Source: Hippasteria phrygiana
Lineage: Eukaryota; Echinodermata; Asteroidea; Valvatida; Goniasteridae
Direction: 5' to 3'
Length of the DNA stretch: 64,000 bases
Assembly: GCA_037893225.1 (NCBI GenBank)
Contig: JAZGUH010000616.1
Coordinates: forward strand, 806,001-870,000
In this document: positions 46,402 to 59,416 of the stretch, one piece after another
How positions within the stretch are numbered: the first letter of the stretch is position 1
How the letters are laid out: each line of letters begins with the position of its first letter
Program-made: the position numbers and the translations under genes
Notes under the pieces: generated by a model
Database searches by the model: none
Told to the model about the DNA's origin: nothing
The model's input: the letters and a program-made list of their open reading frames with translations, nothing else

Positions 46402-48410
46402 TTAATTGAATCGTATGCTGTAATTGTGCTCACTCTGAATTCTTTGCCAATCCACATCTGGAGGGATTGCTGACTTGGGTTCCAGTTGCCCTTTCTTGTA
46501 CAATGACTTGGCACAGTTGTACAAGTTATATCGTTGTGCCCTACACTTTGCCCTTCGTATTTTATAATGTGTGCTCCTAGCCCGTTGGGAATGATATTTT
46601 TCTTTTCTGTCCATTTCGGCCAGACTTTTGGCAGCTGCAGATCCTGGCAAAACAGGACAACCTGCAGCTTCACACTTGAGGATGATTGAGTTGGCATGGC
46701 CATTGTTGACAAGGTGAACTGCGCTGTGGTCTCTTGAGAGAGCATTTCTGGAAAAGGTTAGTGTCCCTTTTGGATTAGTACTTGAAAAAGCATGGTTCAT
46801 GGACTCTGCTTTTTGTGTACTTGTCCCATATCTGGTTTTTTGCATTGCCTCGTGACCAATTCTCTTCTGAATTTTCAGTAAAAGCAGTTTCTTGTCAGAC
46901 TCGAGCATTTTCAGTTTTCCCCTAACATGAACAGGAAGGTAGGGAAATCTGTTATTGCCATTGCAAACCAAGGACCGCTTTTTGCAAAGGTTGTGGCGAC
47001 CTTGGTAACATTCGGGAATGGTTGAGGCAGCCTGTTCAGCCATGTCATACATTTGGGCAAAGTTTCTCCCACATTTCTTGAGGATTGCCCCTGCTTCTGC
47101 TTGTACCCTGTGACTTACATCGTCACCTAACCGGTCTTGTATCTTTTTCTTTTCTTTTTTAGTTCTACCAGGCATCATGTCACCACTGAATTTGGCCCGA
47201 CTGATTGCTGAACTGAGTGATCGATTTAAGTGAGGTGGGTCAAGAAAGTGTTGTGGCTCGATACCTGCTTTAATTCTCATCTGAGACATAAAACCTTTTG
47301 CCATACACCCGTCCGCATCGCTTGTTACTCTTTCTGCTAACAAGGGTTCCTTACACTCTAGAAGTTTCTTGGCACATTGAATTCCCCCTTCTCTTTCATC
47401 CCCCATGTTGTAATTTGCTGGGCGTGTAGCACTACAAGAATCTGTGTGCTCGGAACAATTGTTACTGCTGTGTTTGCCTGACATTTGATTTGCACATTTG
47501 CAGAGTTTATTCTCGTGGTGGTACATTACTACCATTTTTTGGTGGTTACATTCTCACATACTACGTCCCTAGTTTGGGTGGCCGGCACAAATGGTGTGTT
47601 TTTCCCCGACAGTTTCTCAAGGGGTTATTGTATTGTCTATCTAATTCGACAGCAATCGGTTTTTCTCTGTCATAGCCCTGTAATTCTTGAATACCTTTGA
47701 CCAGTTTTCTCTTTTCAGCCATACTTCTAACATTTTCATTGATAATAATGTCCCCACATTTGCTTGCTGTTTTCTGCAGCCCACTGATTGAAGGAACAGT
47801 CGTACCCAATGCTGTCAAAAGTCGTCTTGCTCCTGTGGCTGCAATACCCGTGTTGAGGAGACCAACTTGGAAGGCCATGTTTGGAGTTGCAGTGCGTCGG
47901 CCTCTGCTGACCTGAGGTATCTCTGAGTACAGCTTCTTCCTTCCTGTCGAGAAGTGGCACTTGTTGCATGACAGCACCTCTGAAACAGCAAGGCCCCGGT
48001 GTGTTTCTTGCTCTGCCTGTAGCTGAGGCCAGCCATCCCAGTCAGGATTCGCATGCTGATGGTCCAGGGTAGCTGGAACACTTGTCTCAACTGTAGTGTT
48101 GACATGAACAATTCTGTAGCCGCCTGGGTTCAAGTTGTCGGCTCCTTCCCTCTGGAGTCTGCTTATCGGCGTTATTTCCTAAATTTTCGGTCGCAGCACC
48201 ATCAGTTTTATTAGTTCTGGCACCTGGTGGGAAATTGTAGAAAGAACCTCGCTCATCTCTGGGAAAGGCCAGTTGCAATTGTTCATTTGTGGGTCTGATA
48301 TAGGAAGATGAAACATCAGCCTTTTCTCTTATCAACTGACATGTCAGACCATTGCCTTTTTTAAAATAGGCTTTTTTCCTCTTAAACATGCCCTTTCTGT
48401 AGCGAACCAT
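46402..48410 (-). CDS. Mutator-like transposase, copy 11
   Basis: Gln form; frame changes as in the reference. Confidence 0.78.
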
Positions 48411-48759
48411 GGTGGACCTTTCAGTTGGTGAGTAATTAGGGTTATGAAGAGTTTTGTTTATTCCATGTCACCATGAACAACAAAAGAATAATGGTGCACT
48501 AACAATAAACATCCACTAAATTAGACTTGCAAAGCTATTGCATTTCATTCAGTGCATGCTTATGTTACTGCTTCCCTGTTGTGCCAATAACCAAAGGCAT
48601 TTTCTAAATATGAACTAGTTGGTGAAATGAAAATTATTAAATTCATAAAGCAAGTAAAAATGAATTCGATTTGTGACATTTCTCTTTTCTTCAGAGTTTT
48701 GGCTTATCTTGCCTAATAGTATAGTTTGAAAAAATGTCTGCGCAGTACAATAATGTCAA

Positions 48760-48775
48760 CACTAGTTAACTAGTG
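48760..48775. other. TTAA-centred palindrome, unit 12
   Basis: Unchanged. Confidence 0.75.
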
Positions 48776-49041
48776 CACGCCCCAACCAGTTGATTGTTTC
48801 AGAACCATTTATAGCCTTTCTCCAATTTGATTTCTGTAATTAATAGCCAACCGGTACCTCTTTCACAGTTTTTGCCCACAAAACCATCGCTGCACCGGCT
48901 GACTGCTGCGGAGTTTTACCCCCGTACACGTGGCTCCATTCTGACACGGGCCCACTGTGAACATAAAAACCCAATCACAAACAGATTAGCCTATTTGGTT
49001 CAGCACTATCGTATATGTATTGTGGCCCTGAAGGGACATCG

Positions 49042-49184
49042 CACGTTTTCTGCGCACATTTTCTGCGCACATTTTCTGCGCACATTTTCTGCGCACATTT
49101 TCTGCGCACATTTTCTGCGCACATTTTCTGCGCACATTTTCTGCGCACATTTTCTGCGCACATTTTCTGCGCACATTTTCTGCG
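49042..49184. repeat. 13-bp minisatellite, 11 copies
   Basis: One CACG then ten CACA; 143 bp. Same pattern as unit 2 plus one copy. Confidence 0.97.
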
Positions 49185-50092
49185 ACGATAATTATGACTT
49201 CTATCAGGGTGCACGCCACTAAATCTGTGAAAATCACTGCGCGCGAGCTCATTAATATTTTGTGATCCCTCCAGTAATTTTAAATAAGAGGTCCCTGGGG
49301 CCTATAAATTGGACTGATTGTAGAAATATTTGTGGAAATCAAGAATTGGTGACCCGTGGCTTCCAACTCGGGGGATTCCGTTCACAAAAAATGACCAATA
49401 CGTGGGTCTATTTGGCATAGAGGCGGGGGGGGTGGGGCTACATTTAGACCTGGGCCCAGAGATGGGCCACCATTTTAGGGGTGGTTTGTGGGGAGGGGAG
49501 TATAAAAAAAAAAATTCCTTCAACACTCATAAATTTGAAAAGAAAATTATTCTAGGAGTCTTAATCTTTAATTTCCAGTGAAAAAAATATTGCCACCTTA
49601 CTCCTGAGCGTCACTAGGCGGCGCTCTTTCGTTCTATTTTTGTGTTGGTACGGTTACAATGAGCGCCGTATTAATAGTGGAGTGGAACCATTGGAACCCA
49701 TATGAAGCAAACATGGCGGCGCCCATATGTCAAGTGTACTCGCCAAAAATAGGTATGTTTCATGTTTTGAACTATGAAATCTCACAGAAAACACAGTAAT
49801 GATTACACACATGATAGAGAACAAAATGGGTTCTGTCTTTCTTTTCTTTTTTTGCTCTCGCTGTCTTTTTATTCACATACACATTTCAGATGCCTATCCG
49901 CCATGTTATCAACATGTTTACAAGATATAGGTTGCGCTGAGGCTCATAAATTTACACGTGCTTTTTTGTTACTGAAAATTAAAGACTTTTGTTGGACAAG
50001 TAAGTAGTTATTCTGCATTGTTTCACCCAATATTTAGACTGAGATGTATATATATTTATTTTTATTTGTAGCATGCCCAGGCTAGGGCCATC

Positions 50093-50575
50093 ATGACTGC
50101 TGGAGAAAACTGTTGTGTTGACCAATGCCATGGTAGCAAAGGTAAGTTGACCTCACGCACTCGGTCTGTATTGTTTGTTATGCAGATTTCTTAAACCATA
50201 GCAAAATGGATTCCAATCTGGAAGGCCTCAATTAAAGGCAAGATTTTAGGAAAGACTGTACACAGAGGCAGACAAAATTGTAGAATATGGACAGGATATG
50301 TCCAGCAGAAATATGGCATTATTAATGTTGTCATGCCTGGCTCAAAATCAAATTCACGCACAAGGATGCGTGTGCACAGGTTGACTTACATTGTTTATTC
50401 TGGAGTCCTTGATCTTCCCCGGGGGTATGATGTCAGTCACCTGTGCCACAACTCCTTGTGTGTGAATTTTGATCACCTGTCACTTGAGCCACATGCCATC
50501 AACACTGCAAGATCTCGTTGTAAGAGATGCCGTTTGTGTTCGGGCCATGGCCCATACAAGGACTGTCTTCTTTAA
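50093..50575 (+). CDS. His-Cys box endonuclease, copy 12
   Basis: Intron 50142-50201; intact. Confidence 0.84.
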
Positions 50576-50674
50576 AATGTAATTAAGGAGAACTTTTTTG
50601 CTCACCATTAAGTTTGATAACTGAAATTGCTCACCATTTTTTGATGCTACACTTTTTGCTTTAATAATTCATTT

Positions 50675-52683
50675 TTAATTGAATCGTATGCTGTAATTGT
50701 GCTCACTCTGAATTCTTTGCCAATCCACATCTGGAGGGATTGCTGACTTGGGTTCCAGTTGCCCTTTCTTGTACAATGACTTGGCACAGTTGTACAAGTT
50801 ATATCGTTGTGCCCTACACTTTGCCCTTCGTATTTTATAATGTGTGCTCCTAGCCCGTTGGGAATGATATTTTTCTTTTCTGTCCATTTCGGCCAGACTT
50901 TTGGCAGCTGCAGATCCTGGCAAAACAGGACAACCTGCAGCTTCACACTTGAGGATGATTGAGTTGGCATGGCCATTGTTGACAAGGTGAACTGCGCTGT
51001 GGTCTCTTGAGAGAGCATTTCTGGAAAAGGTTAGTGTCCCTTTTGGATTAGTACTTGAAAAAGCATGGTTCATGGACTCTGCTTTTTGTGTACTTGTCCC
51101 ATATCTGGTTTTTTGCATTGCCTCGTGACCAATTCTCTTCTGAATTTTCAGTAAAAGCAGTTTCTTGTCAGACTCGAGCATTTTCAGTTTTCCCCTAACA
51201 TGAACAGGAAGGTAGGGAAATCTGTTATTGCCATTGCAAACCAAGGACCGCTTTTTGCAAAGGTTGTGGCGACCTTGGTAACATTCGGGAATGGTTGAGG
51301 CAGCCTGTTCAGCCATGTCATACATTTGGGCAAAGTTTCTCCCACATTTCTTGAGGATTGCCCCTGCTTCTGCTTGTACCCTGTGACTTACATCGTCACC
51401 TAACCGGTCTTGTATCTTTTTCTTTTCTTTTTTAGTTCTACCAGGCATCATGTCACCACTGAATTTGGCCCGACTGATTGCTGAACTGAGTGATCGATTT
51501 AAGTGAGGTGGGTCAAGAAAGTGTTGTGGCTCGATACCTGCTTTAATTCTCATCTGAGACATAAAACCTTTTGCCATACACCCGTCCGCATCGCTTGTTA
51601 CTCTTTCTGCTAACAAGGGTTCCTTACACTCTAGAAGTTTCTTGGCACATTGAATTCCCCCTTCTCTTTCATCCCCCATGTTGTAATTTGCTGGGCGTGT
51701 AGCACTACAAGAATCTGTGTGCTCGGAACAATTGTTACTGCTGTGTTTGCCTGACATTTGATTTGCACATTTGCAGAGTTTATTCTCGTGGTGGTACATT
51801 ACTACCATTTTTTGGTGGTTACATTCTCACATACTACGTCCCTAGTTTGGGTGGCCGGCACAAATGGTGTGTTTTTCCCCGACAGTTTCTCAAGGGGTTA
51901 TTGTATTGTCTATCTAATTCGACAGCAATCGGTTTTTCTCTGTCATAGCCCTGTAATTCTTGAATACCTTTGACCAGTTTTCTCTTTTCAGCCATACTTC
52001 TAACATTTTCATTGATAATAATGTCCCCACATTTGCTTGCTGTTTTCTGCAGCCCACTGATTGAAGGAACAGTCGTACCCAATGCTGTCAAAAGTCGTCT
52101 TGCTCCTGTGGCTGCAATACCCGTGTTGAGGAGACCAACTTGGAAGGCCATGTTTGGAGTTGCAGTGCGTCGGCCTCTGCTGACCTGAGGTATCTCTGAG
52201 TACAGCTTCTTCCTTCCTGTCGAGAAGTGGCACTTGTTGCATGACAGCACCTCTGAAACAGCAAGGCCCCGGTGTGTTTCTTGCTCTGCCTGTAGCTGAG
52301 GCCAGCCATCCCAGTCAGGATTCGCATGCTGATGGTCCAGGGTAGCTGGAACACTTGTCTCAACTGTAGTGTTGACATGAACAATTCTGTAGCCGCCTGG
52401 GTTCAAGTTGTCGGCTCCTTCCCTCTGGAGTCTGCTTATCGGCGTTATTTCCTAAATTTTCGGTCGCAGCACCATCAGTTTTATTAGTTCTGGCACCTGG
52501 TGGGAAATTGTAGAAAGAACCTCGCTCATCTCTGGGAAAGGCCAGTTGCAATTGTTCATTTGTGGGTCTGATATAGGAAGATGAAACATCAGCCTTTTCT
52601 CTTATCAACTGACATGTCAGACCATTGCCTTTTTTAAAATAGGCTTTTTTCCTCTTAAACATGCCCTTTCTGTAGCGAACCAT
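50675..52683 (-). CDS. Mutator-like transposase, copy 12
   Basis: Gln form; frame changes as in the reference. Confidence 0.78.
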
Positions 52684-53032
52684 GGTGGACCTTTCAGTTG
52701 GTGAGTAATTAGGGTTATGAAGAGTTTTGTTTATTCCATGTCACCATGAACAACAAAAGAATAATGGTGCACTAACAATAAACATCCACTAAATTAGACT
52801 TGCAAAGCTATTGCATTTCATTCAGTGCATGCTTATGTTACTGCTTCCCTGTTGTGCCAATAACCAAAGGCATTTTCTAAATATGAACTAGTTGGTGAAA
52901 TGAAAATTATTAAATTCATAAAGCAAGTAAAAATGAATTCGATTTGTGACATTTCTCTTTTCTTCAGAGTTTTGGCTTATCTTGCCTAATAGTATAGTTT
53001 GAAAAAATGTCTGCGCAGTACAATAATGTCAA

Positions 53033-53048
53033 CACTAGTTAACTAGTG
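53033..53048. other. TTAA-centred palindrome, unit 13
   Basis: Unchanged. Confidence 0.75.
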
Positions 53049-53314
53049 CACGCCCCAACCAGTTGATTGTTTCAGAACCATTTATAGCCTTTCTCCAATT
53101 TGATTTCTGTAATTAATAGCCAACCGGTACCTCTTTCACAGTTTTTGCCCACAAAACCATCGCTGCACCGGCTGACTGCTGCGGAGTTTTACCCCCGTAC
53201 ACGTGGCTCCATTCTGACACGGGCCCACTGTGAACATAAAAACCCAATCACAAACAGATTAGCCTATTTGGTTCAGCACTATCGTATATGTATTGTGGCC
53301 CTGAAGGGACATCG

Positions 53315-53521
53315 CACTTTTCTGCGCACGTTTTCTGCGCACGTTTTCTGCGCACGTTTTCTGCGCACGTTTTCTGCGCACATTTTCTGCGCACGTTTTC
53401 TGCGCACATTTTCTGCGCACATTTTCTGCGCACATTTTCTGCGCACATTTTCTGCGCACATTTTCTGCGCACATTTTCTGCGCACATTTTCTGCGCACAT
53501 TTTCTGCGCACATTTTCTGCG
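53315..53521. repeat. 13-bp minisatellite, 16 copies
   Basis: 12-bp start, four CACG, one CACA, one CACG, nine CACA; 207 bp. Confidence 0.97.
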
Positions 53522-54430
53522 ACGATAATTATGACTTCTATCAGGGTGCACGCCACTAAATCTGTGAAAATCACTGCGCGCGAGCTCATTAATATTTTGT
53601 GATCCCTCCAGTAATTTTAAATAAGAGGTCCCTGGGGCCTATAAATTGGACTGATTGTAGAAATATTTGTGGAAATCAAGAATTGGTGACCCGTGGCTTC
53701 CAACTCGGGGGATTCCGTTCACAAAAAATGACCAATACGTGGGTCTATTTGGCATAGAGGCGGGGGGGGGTGGGGCTACATTTAGACCTGGGCCCAGAGA
53801 TGGGCCACCATTTTAGGGGTGGTTTGTGGGGAGGGGAGTATAAAAAAAAAAATTCCTTCAACACTCATAAATTTGAAAAGAAAATTATTCTAGGAGTCTT
53901 AATCTTTAATTTCCAGTGAAAAAAATATTGCCACCTTACTCCTGAGCGTCACTAGGCGGCGCTCTTTCGTTCTATTTTTGTGTTGGTACGGTTACAATGA
54001 GCGCCGTATTAATAGTGGAGTGGAACCATTGGAACCCATATGAAGCAAACATGGCGGCGCCCATATGTCAAGTGTACTCGCCAAAAATAGGTATGTTTCA
54101 TGTTTTGAACTATGAAATCTCACAGAAAACACAGTAATGATTACACACATGATAGAGAACAAAATGGGTTCTGTCTTTCTTTTCTTTTTTTGCTCTCGCT
54201 GTCTTTTTATTCACATACACATTTCAGATGCCTATCCGCCATGTTATCAACATGTTTACAAGATATAGGTTGCGCTGAGGCTCATAAATTTACACGTGCT
54301 TTTTTGTTACTGAAAATTAAAGACTTTTGTTGGACAAGTAAGTAGTTATTCTGCATTGTTTCACCCAATATTTAGACTGAGATGTATATATATTTATTTT
54401 TATTTGTAGCATGCCCAGGCTAGGGCCATC

Positions 54431-54913
54431 ATGACTGCTGGAGAAAACTGTTGTGTTGACCAATGCCATGGTAGCAAAGGTAAGTTGACCTCACGCACTC
54501 GGTCTGTATTGTTTGTTATGCAGATTTCTTAAACCATAGCAAAATGGATTCCAATCTGGAAGGCCTCAATTAAAGGCAAGATTTTAGGAAAGACTGTACA
54601 CAGAGGCAGACAAAATTGTAGAATATGGACAGGATATGTCCAGCAGAAATATGGCATTATTAATGTTGTCATGCCTGGCTCAAAATCAAATTCACGCACA
54701 AGGATGCGTGTGCACAGGTTGACTTACATTGTTTATTCTGGAGTCCTTGATCTTCCCCGGGGGTATGATGTCAGTCACCTGTGCCACAACTCCTTGTGTG
54801 TGAATTTTGATCACCTGTCACTTGAGCCACATGCCATCAACACTGCAAGATCTCGTTGTAAGAGATGCCGTTTGTGTTCGGGCCATGGCCCATACAAGGA
54901 CTGTCTTCTTTAA
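54431..54913 (+). CDS. His-Cys box endonuclease, copy 13
   Basis: Intron 54480-54539; intact. An A-to-G change lies 10 bp after the stop. Confidence 0.84.
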
Positions 54914-55012
54914 AATGTAATTGAGGAGAACTTTTTTGCTCACCATTAAGTTTGATAACTGAAATTGCTCACCATTTTTTGATGCTACACTTTTTGCTTT
55001 AATAATTCATTT

Positions 55013-57021
55013 TTAATTGAATCGTATGCTGTAATTGTGCTCACTCTGAATTCTTTGCCAATCCACATCTGGAGGGATTGCTGACTTGGGTTCCAGTTGC
55101 CCTTTCTTGTACAATGACTTGGCACAGTTGTACAAGTTATATCGTTGTGCCCTACACTTTGCCCTTCGTATTTTATAATGTGTGCTCCTAGCCCGTTGGG
55201 AATGATATTTTTCTTTTCTGTCCATTTCGGCCAGACTTTTGGCAGCTGCAGATCCTGGCAAAACAGGACAACCTGCAGCTTCACACTTGAGGATGATTGA
55301 GTTGGCATGGCCATTGTTGACAAGGTGAACTGCGCTGTGGTCTCTTGAGAGAGCATTTCTGGAAAAGGTTAGTGTCCCTTTTGGATTAGTACTTGAAAAA
55401 GCATGGTTCATGGACTCTGCTTTTTGTGTACTTGTCCCATATCTGGTTTTTTGCATTGCCTCGTGACCAATTCTCTTCTGAATTTTCAGTAAAAGCAGTT
55501 TCTTGTCAGACTCGAGCATTTTCAGTTTTCCCCTAACATGAACAGGAAGGTAGGGAAATCTGTTATTGCCATTGCAAACCAAGGACCGCTTTTTGCAAAG
55601 GTTGTGGCGACCTTGGTAACATTCGGGAATGGTTGAGGCAGCCTGTTCAGCCATGTCATACATTTGGGCAAAGTTTCTCCCACATTTCTTGAGGATTGCC
55701 CCTGCTTCTGCTTGTACCCTGTGACTTACATCGTCACCTAACCGGTCTTGTATCTTTTTCTTTTCTTTTTTAGTTCTACCAGGCATCATGTCACCACTGA
55801 ATTTGGCCCGACTGATTGCTGAACTGAGTGATCGATTTAAGTGAGGTGGGTCAAGAAAGTGTTGTGGCTCGATACCTGCTTTAATTCTCATCTGAGACAT
55901 AAAACCTTTTGCCATACACCCGTCCGCATCGCTTGTTACTCTTTCTGCTAACAAGGGTTCCTTACACTCTAGAAGTTTCTTGGCACATTGAATTCCCCCT
56001 TCTCTTTCATCCCCCATGTTGTAATTTGCTGGGCGTGTAGCACTACAAGAATCTGTGTGCTCGGAACAATTGTTACTGCTGTGTTTGCCTGACATTTGAT
56101 TTGCACATTTGCAGAGTTTATTCTCGTGGTGGTACATTACTACCATTTTTTGGTGGTTACATTCTCACATACTACGTCCCTAGTTTGGGTGGCCGGCACA
56201 AATGGTGTGTTTTTCCCCGACAGTTTCTCAAGGGGTTATTGTATTGTCTATCTAATTCGACAGCAATCGGTTTTTCTCTGTCATAGCCCTGTAATTCTTG
56301 AATACCTTTGACCAGTTTTCTCTTTTCAGCCATACTTCTAACATTTTCATTGATAATAATGTCCCCACATTTGCTTGCTGTTTTCTGCAGCCCACTGATT
56401 GAAGGAACAGTCGTACCCAATGCTGTCAAAAGTCGTCTTGCTCCTGTGGCTGCAATACCCGTGTTGAGGAGACCAACTTGGAAGGCCATGTTTGGAGTTG
56501 CAGTGCGTCGGCCTCTGCTGACCTGAGGTATCTCTGAGTACAGCTTCTTCCTTCCTGTCGAGAAGTGGCACTTGTTGCATGACAGCACCTCTGAAACAGC
56601 AAGGCCCCGGTGTGTTTCTTGCTCTGCCTGTAGCTGAGGCCAGCCATCCCAGTCAGGATTCGCATGCTGATGGTCCAGGGTAGCTGGAACACTTGTCTCA
56701 ACTGTAGTGTTGACATGAACAATTCTGTAGCCGCCTGGGTTCAAGTTGTCGGCTCCTTCCCTCTGGAGTCTGCTTATCGGCGTTATTTCCTAAATTTTCG
56801 GTCGCAGCACCATCAGTTTTATTAGTTCTGGCACCTGGTGGGAAATTGTAGAAAGAACCTCGCTCATCTCTGGGAAAGGCCAGTTGCAATTGTTCATTTG
56901 TGGGTCTGATATAGGAAGATGAAACATCAGCCTTTTCTCTTATCAACTGACATGTCAGACCATTGCCTTTTTTAAAATAGGCTTTTTTCCTCTTAAACAT
57001 GCCCTTTCTGTAGCGAACCAT
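55013..57021 (-). CDS. Mutator-like transposase, copy 13
   Basis: Gln form; frame changes as in the reference. Confidence 0.78.
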
Positions 57022-57370
57022 GGTGGACCTTTCAGTTGGTGAGTAATTAGGGTTATGAAGAGTTTTGTTTATTCCATGTCACCATGAACAACAAAAGAAT
57101 AATGGTGCACTAACAATAAACATCCACTAAATTAGACTTGCAAAGCTATTGCATTTCATTCAGTGCATGCTTATGTTACTGCTTCCCTGTTGTGCCAATA
57201 ACCAAAGGCATTTTCTAAATATGAACTAGTTGGTGAAATGAAAATTATTAAATTCATAAAGCAAGTAAAAATGAATTCGATTTGTGACATTTCTCTTTTC
57301 TTCAGAGTTTTGGCTTATCTTGCCTAATAGTATAGTTTGAAAAAATGTCTGCGCAGTACAATAATGTCAA

Positions 57371-57386
57371 CACTAGTTAACTAGTG
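57371..57386. other. TTAA-centred palindrome, unit 14
   Basis: Unchanged. Confidence 0.75.
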
Positions 57387-57652
57387 CACGCCCCAACCAG
57401 TTGATTGTTTCAGAACCATTTATAGCCTTTCTCCAATTTGATTTCTGTAATTAATAGCCAACCGGTACCTCTTTCACAGTTTTTGCCCACAAAACCATCG
57501 CTGCACCGGCTGACTGCTGCGGAGTTTTACCCCCGTACACGTGGCTCCATTCTGACACGGGCCCACTGTGAACATAAAAACCCAATCACAAACAGATTAG
57601 CCTATTTGGTTCAGCACTATCGTATATGTATTGTGGCCCTGAAGGGACATCG

Positions 57653-57924
57653 CACTTTTCTGCGCACGTTTTCTGCGCACGTTTTCTGCGCACGTTTTCT
57701 GCGCACGTTTTCCGCGCACGTTTTCTGCGCACATTTTCTGCGCACATTTTCTGCGCACATTTTCTGCGCACATTTTCTGCGCACATTTTCTGCGCACATT
57801 TTCTGCGCACATTTTCTGCGCACATTTTCTGCGCACATTTTCTGCGCACATTTTCTGCGCACATTTTCTGCGCACATTTTCTGCGCACATTTTCTGCGCA
57901 CATTTTCTGCGCACATTTTCTGCG
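57653..57924. repeat. 13-bp minisatellite, 21 copies
   Basis: 12-bp start, five CACG (one ending CCGCG instead of CTGCG, about 57711), fifteen CACA; 272 bp. Confidence 0.97.
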
Positions 57925-58834
57925 ACGATAATTATGACTTCTATCAGGGTGCACGCCACTAAATCTGTGAAAATCACTGCGCGCGAGCTCATTAATATTT
58001 TGTGATCCCTCCAGTAATTTTAAATAAGAGGTCCCTGGGGCCTATAAATTGGACTGATTGTAGAAATATTTGTGGAAATCAAGAATTGGTGACCCGTGGC
58101 TTCCAACTCGGGGGATTCCGTTCACAAAAAATGACCAATACGTGGGTCTATTTGGCATAGAGGCGGGGGGGGGGTGGGGCTACATTTAGACCTGGGCCCA
58201 GAGATGGGCCACCATTTTAGGGGTGGTTTGTGGGGAGGGGAGTATAAAAAAAAAAATTCCTTCAACACTCATAAATTTGAAAAGAAAATTATTCTAGGAG
58301 TCTTAATCTTTAATTTCCAGTGAAAAAAATATTGCCACCTTACTCCTGAGCGTCACTAGGCGGCGCTCTTTCGTTCTATTTTTGTGTTGGTACGGTTACA
58401 ATGAGCGCCGTATTAATAGTGGAGTGGAACCATTGGAACCCATATGAAGCAAACATGGCGGCGCCCATATGTCAAGTGTACTCGCCAAAAATAGGTATGT
58501 TTCATGTTTTGAACTATGAAATCTCACAGAAAACACAGTAATGATTACACACATGATAGAGAACAAAATGGGTTCTGTCTTTCTTTTCTTTTTTTGCTCT
58601 CGCTGTCTTTTTATTCACATACACATTTCAGATGCCTATCCGCCATGTTATCAACATGTTTACAAGATATAGGTTGCGCTGAGGCTCATAAATTTACACG
58701 TGCTTTTTTGTTACTGAAAATTAAAGACTTTTGTTGGACAAGTAAGTAGTTATTCTGCATTGTTTCACCCAATATTTAGACTGAGATGTATATATATTTA
58801 TTTTTATTTGTAGCATGCCCAGGCTAGGGCCATC

Positions 58835-59317
58835 ATGACTGCTGGAGAAAACTGTTGTGTTGACCAATGCCATGGTAGCAAAGGTAAGTTGACCTCACGC
58901 ACTCGGTCTGTATTGTTTGTTATGCAGATTTCTTAAACCATAGCAAAATGGATTCCAATCTGGAAGGCCTCAATTAAAGGCAAGATTTTAGGAAAGACTG
59001 TACACAGAGGCAGACAAAATTGTAGAATATGGACAGGATATGTCCAGCAGAAATATGGCATTATTAATGTTGTCATGCCTGGCTCAAAATCAAATTCACG
59101 CACAAGGATGCGTGTGCACAGGTTGACTTACATTGTTTATTCTGGAGTCCTTGATCTTCCCCGGGGGTATGATGTCAGTCACCTGTGCCACAACTCCTTG
59201 TGTGTGAATTTTGATCACCTGTCACTTGAGCCACATGCCATCAACACTGCAAGATCTCGTTGTAAGAGATGCCGTTTGTGTTCGGGCCATGGCCCATACA
59301 AGGACTGTCTTCTTTAA
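58835..59317 (+). CDS. His-Cys box endonuclease, copy 14
   Basis: Intron 58884-58943; intact. Confidence 0.84.
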
Positions 59318-59416
59318 AATGTAATTGAGGAGAACTTTTTTGCTCACCATTAAGTTTGATAACTGAAATTGCTCACCGTTTTTTGATGCTACACTTTTTG
59401 CTTTAATAATTCATTT

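Larger units (their letters stand above)
44501..48759. repeat. Unit 11, complete tandem repeat unit, 4259 bp
   Basis: 10 minisatellite copies, G8 run, Gln form. Confidence 0.98.
48760..53032. repeat. Unit 12, complete tandem repeat unit, 4273 bp
   Basis: 11 minisatellite copies with a full 13-mer start (CACG), like units 2-5 but isolated among 12-bp-start units. G8 run, Gln form. Confidence 0.98.
53033..57370. repeat. Unit 13, complete tandem repeat unit, 4338 bp
   Basis: 16 minisatellite copies, G9 run, Gln form. It carries TAATTGAGG (54923) after the endonuclease stop, shared only with unit 14. Confidence 0.98.
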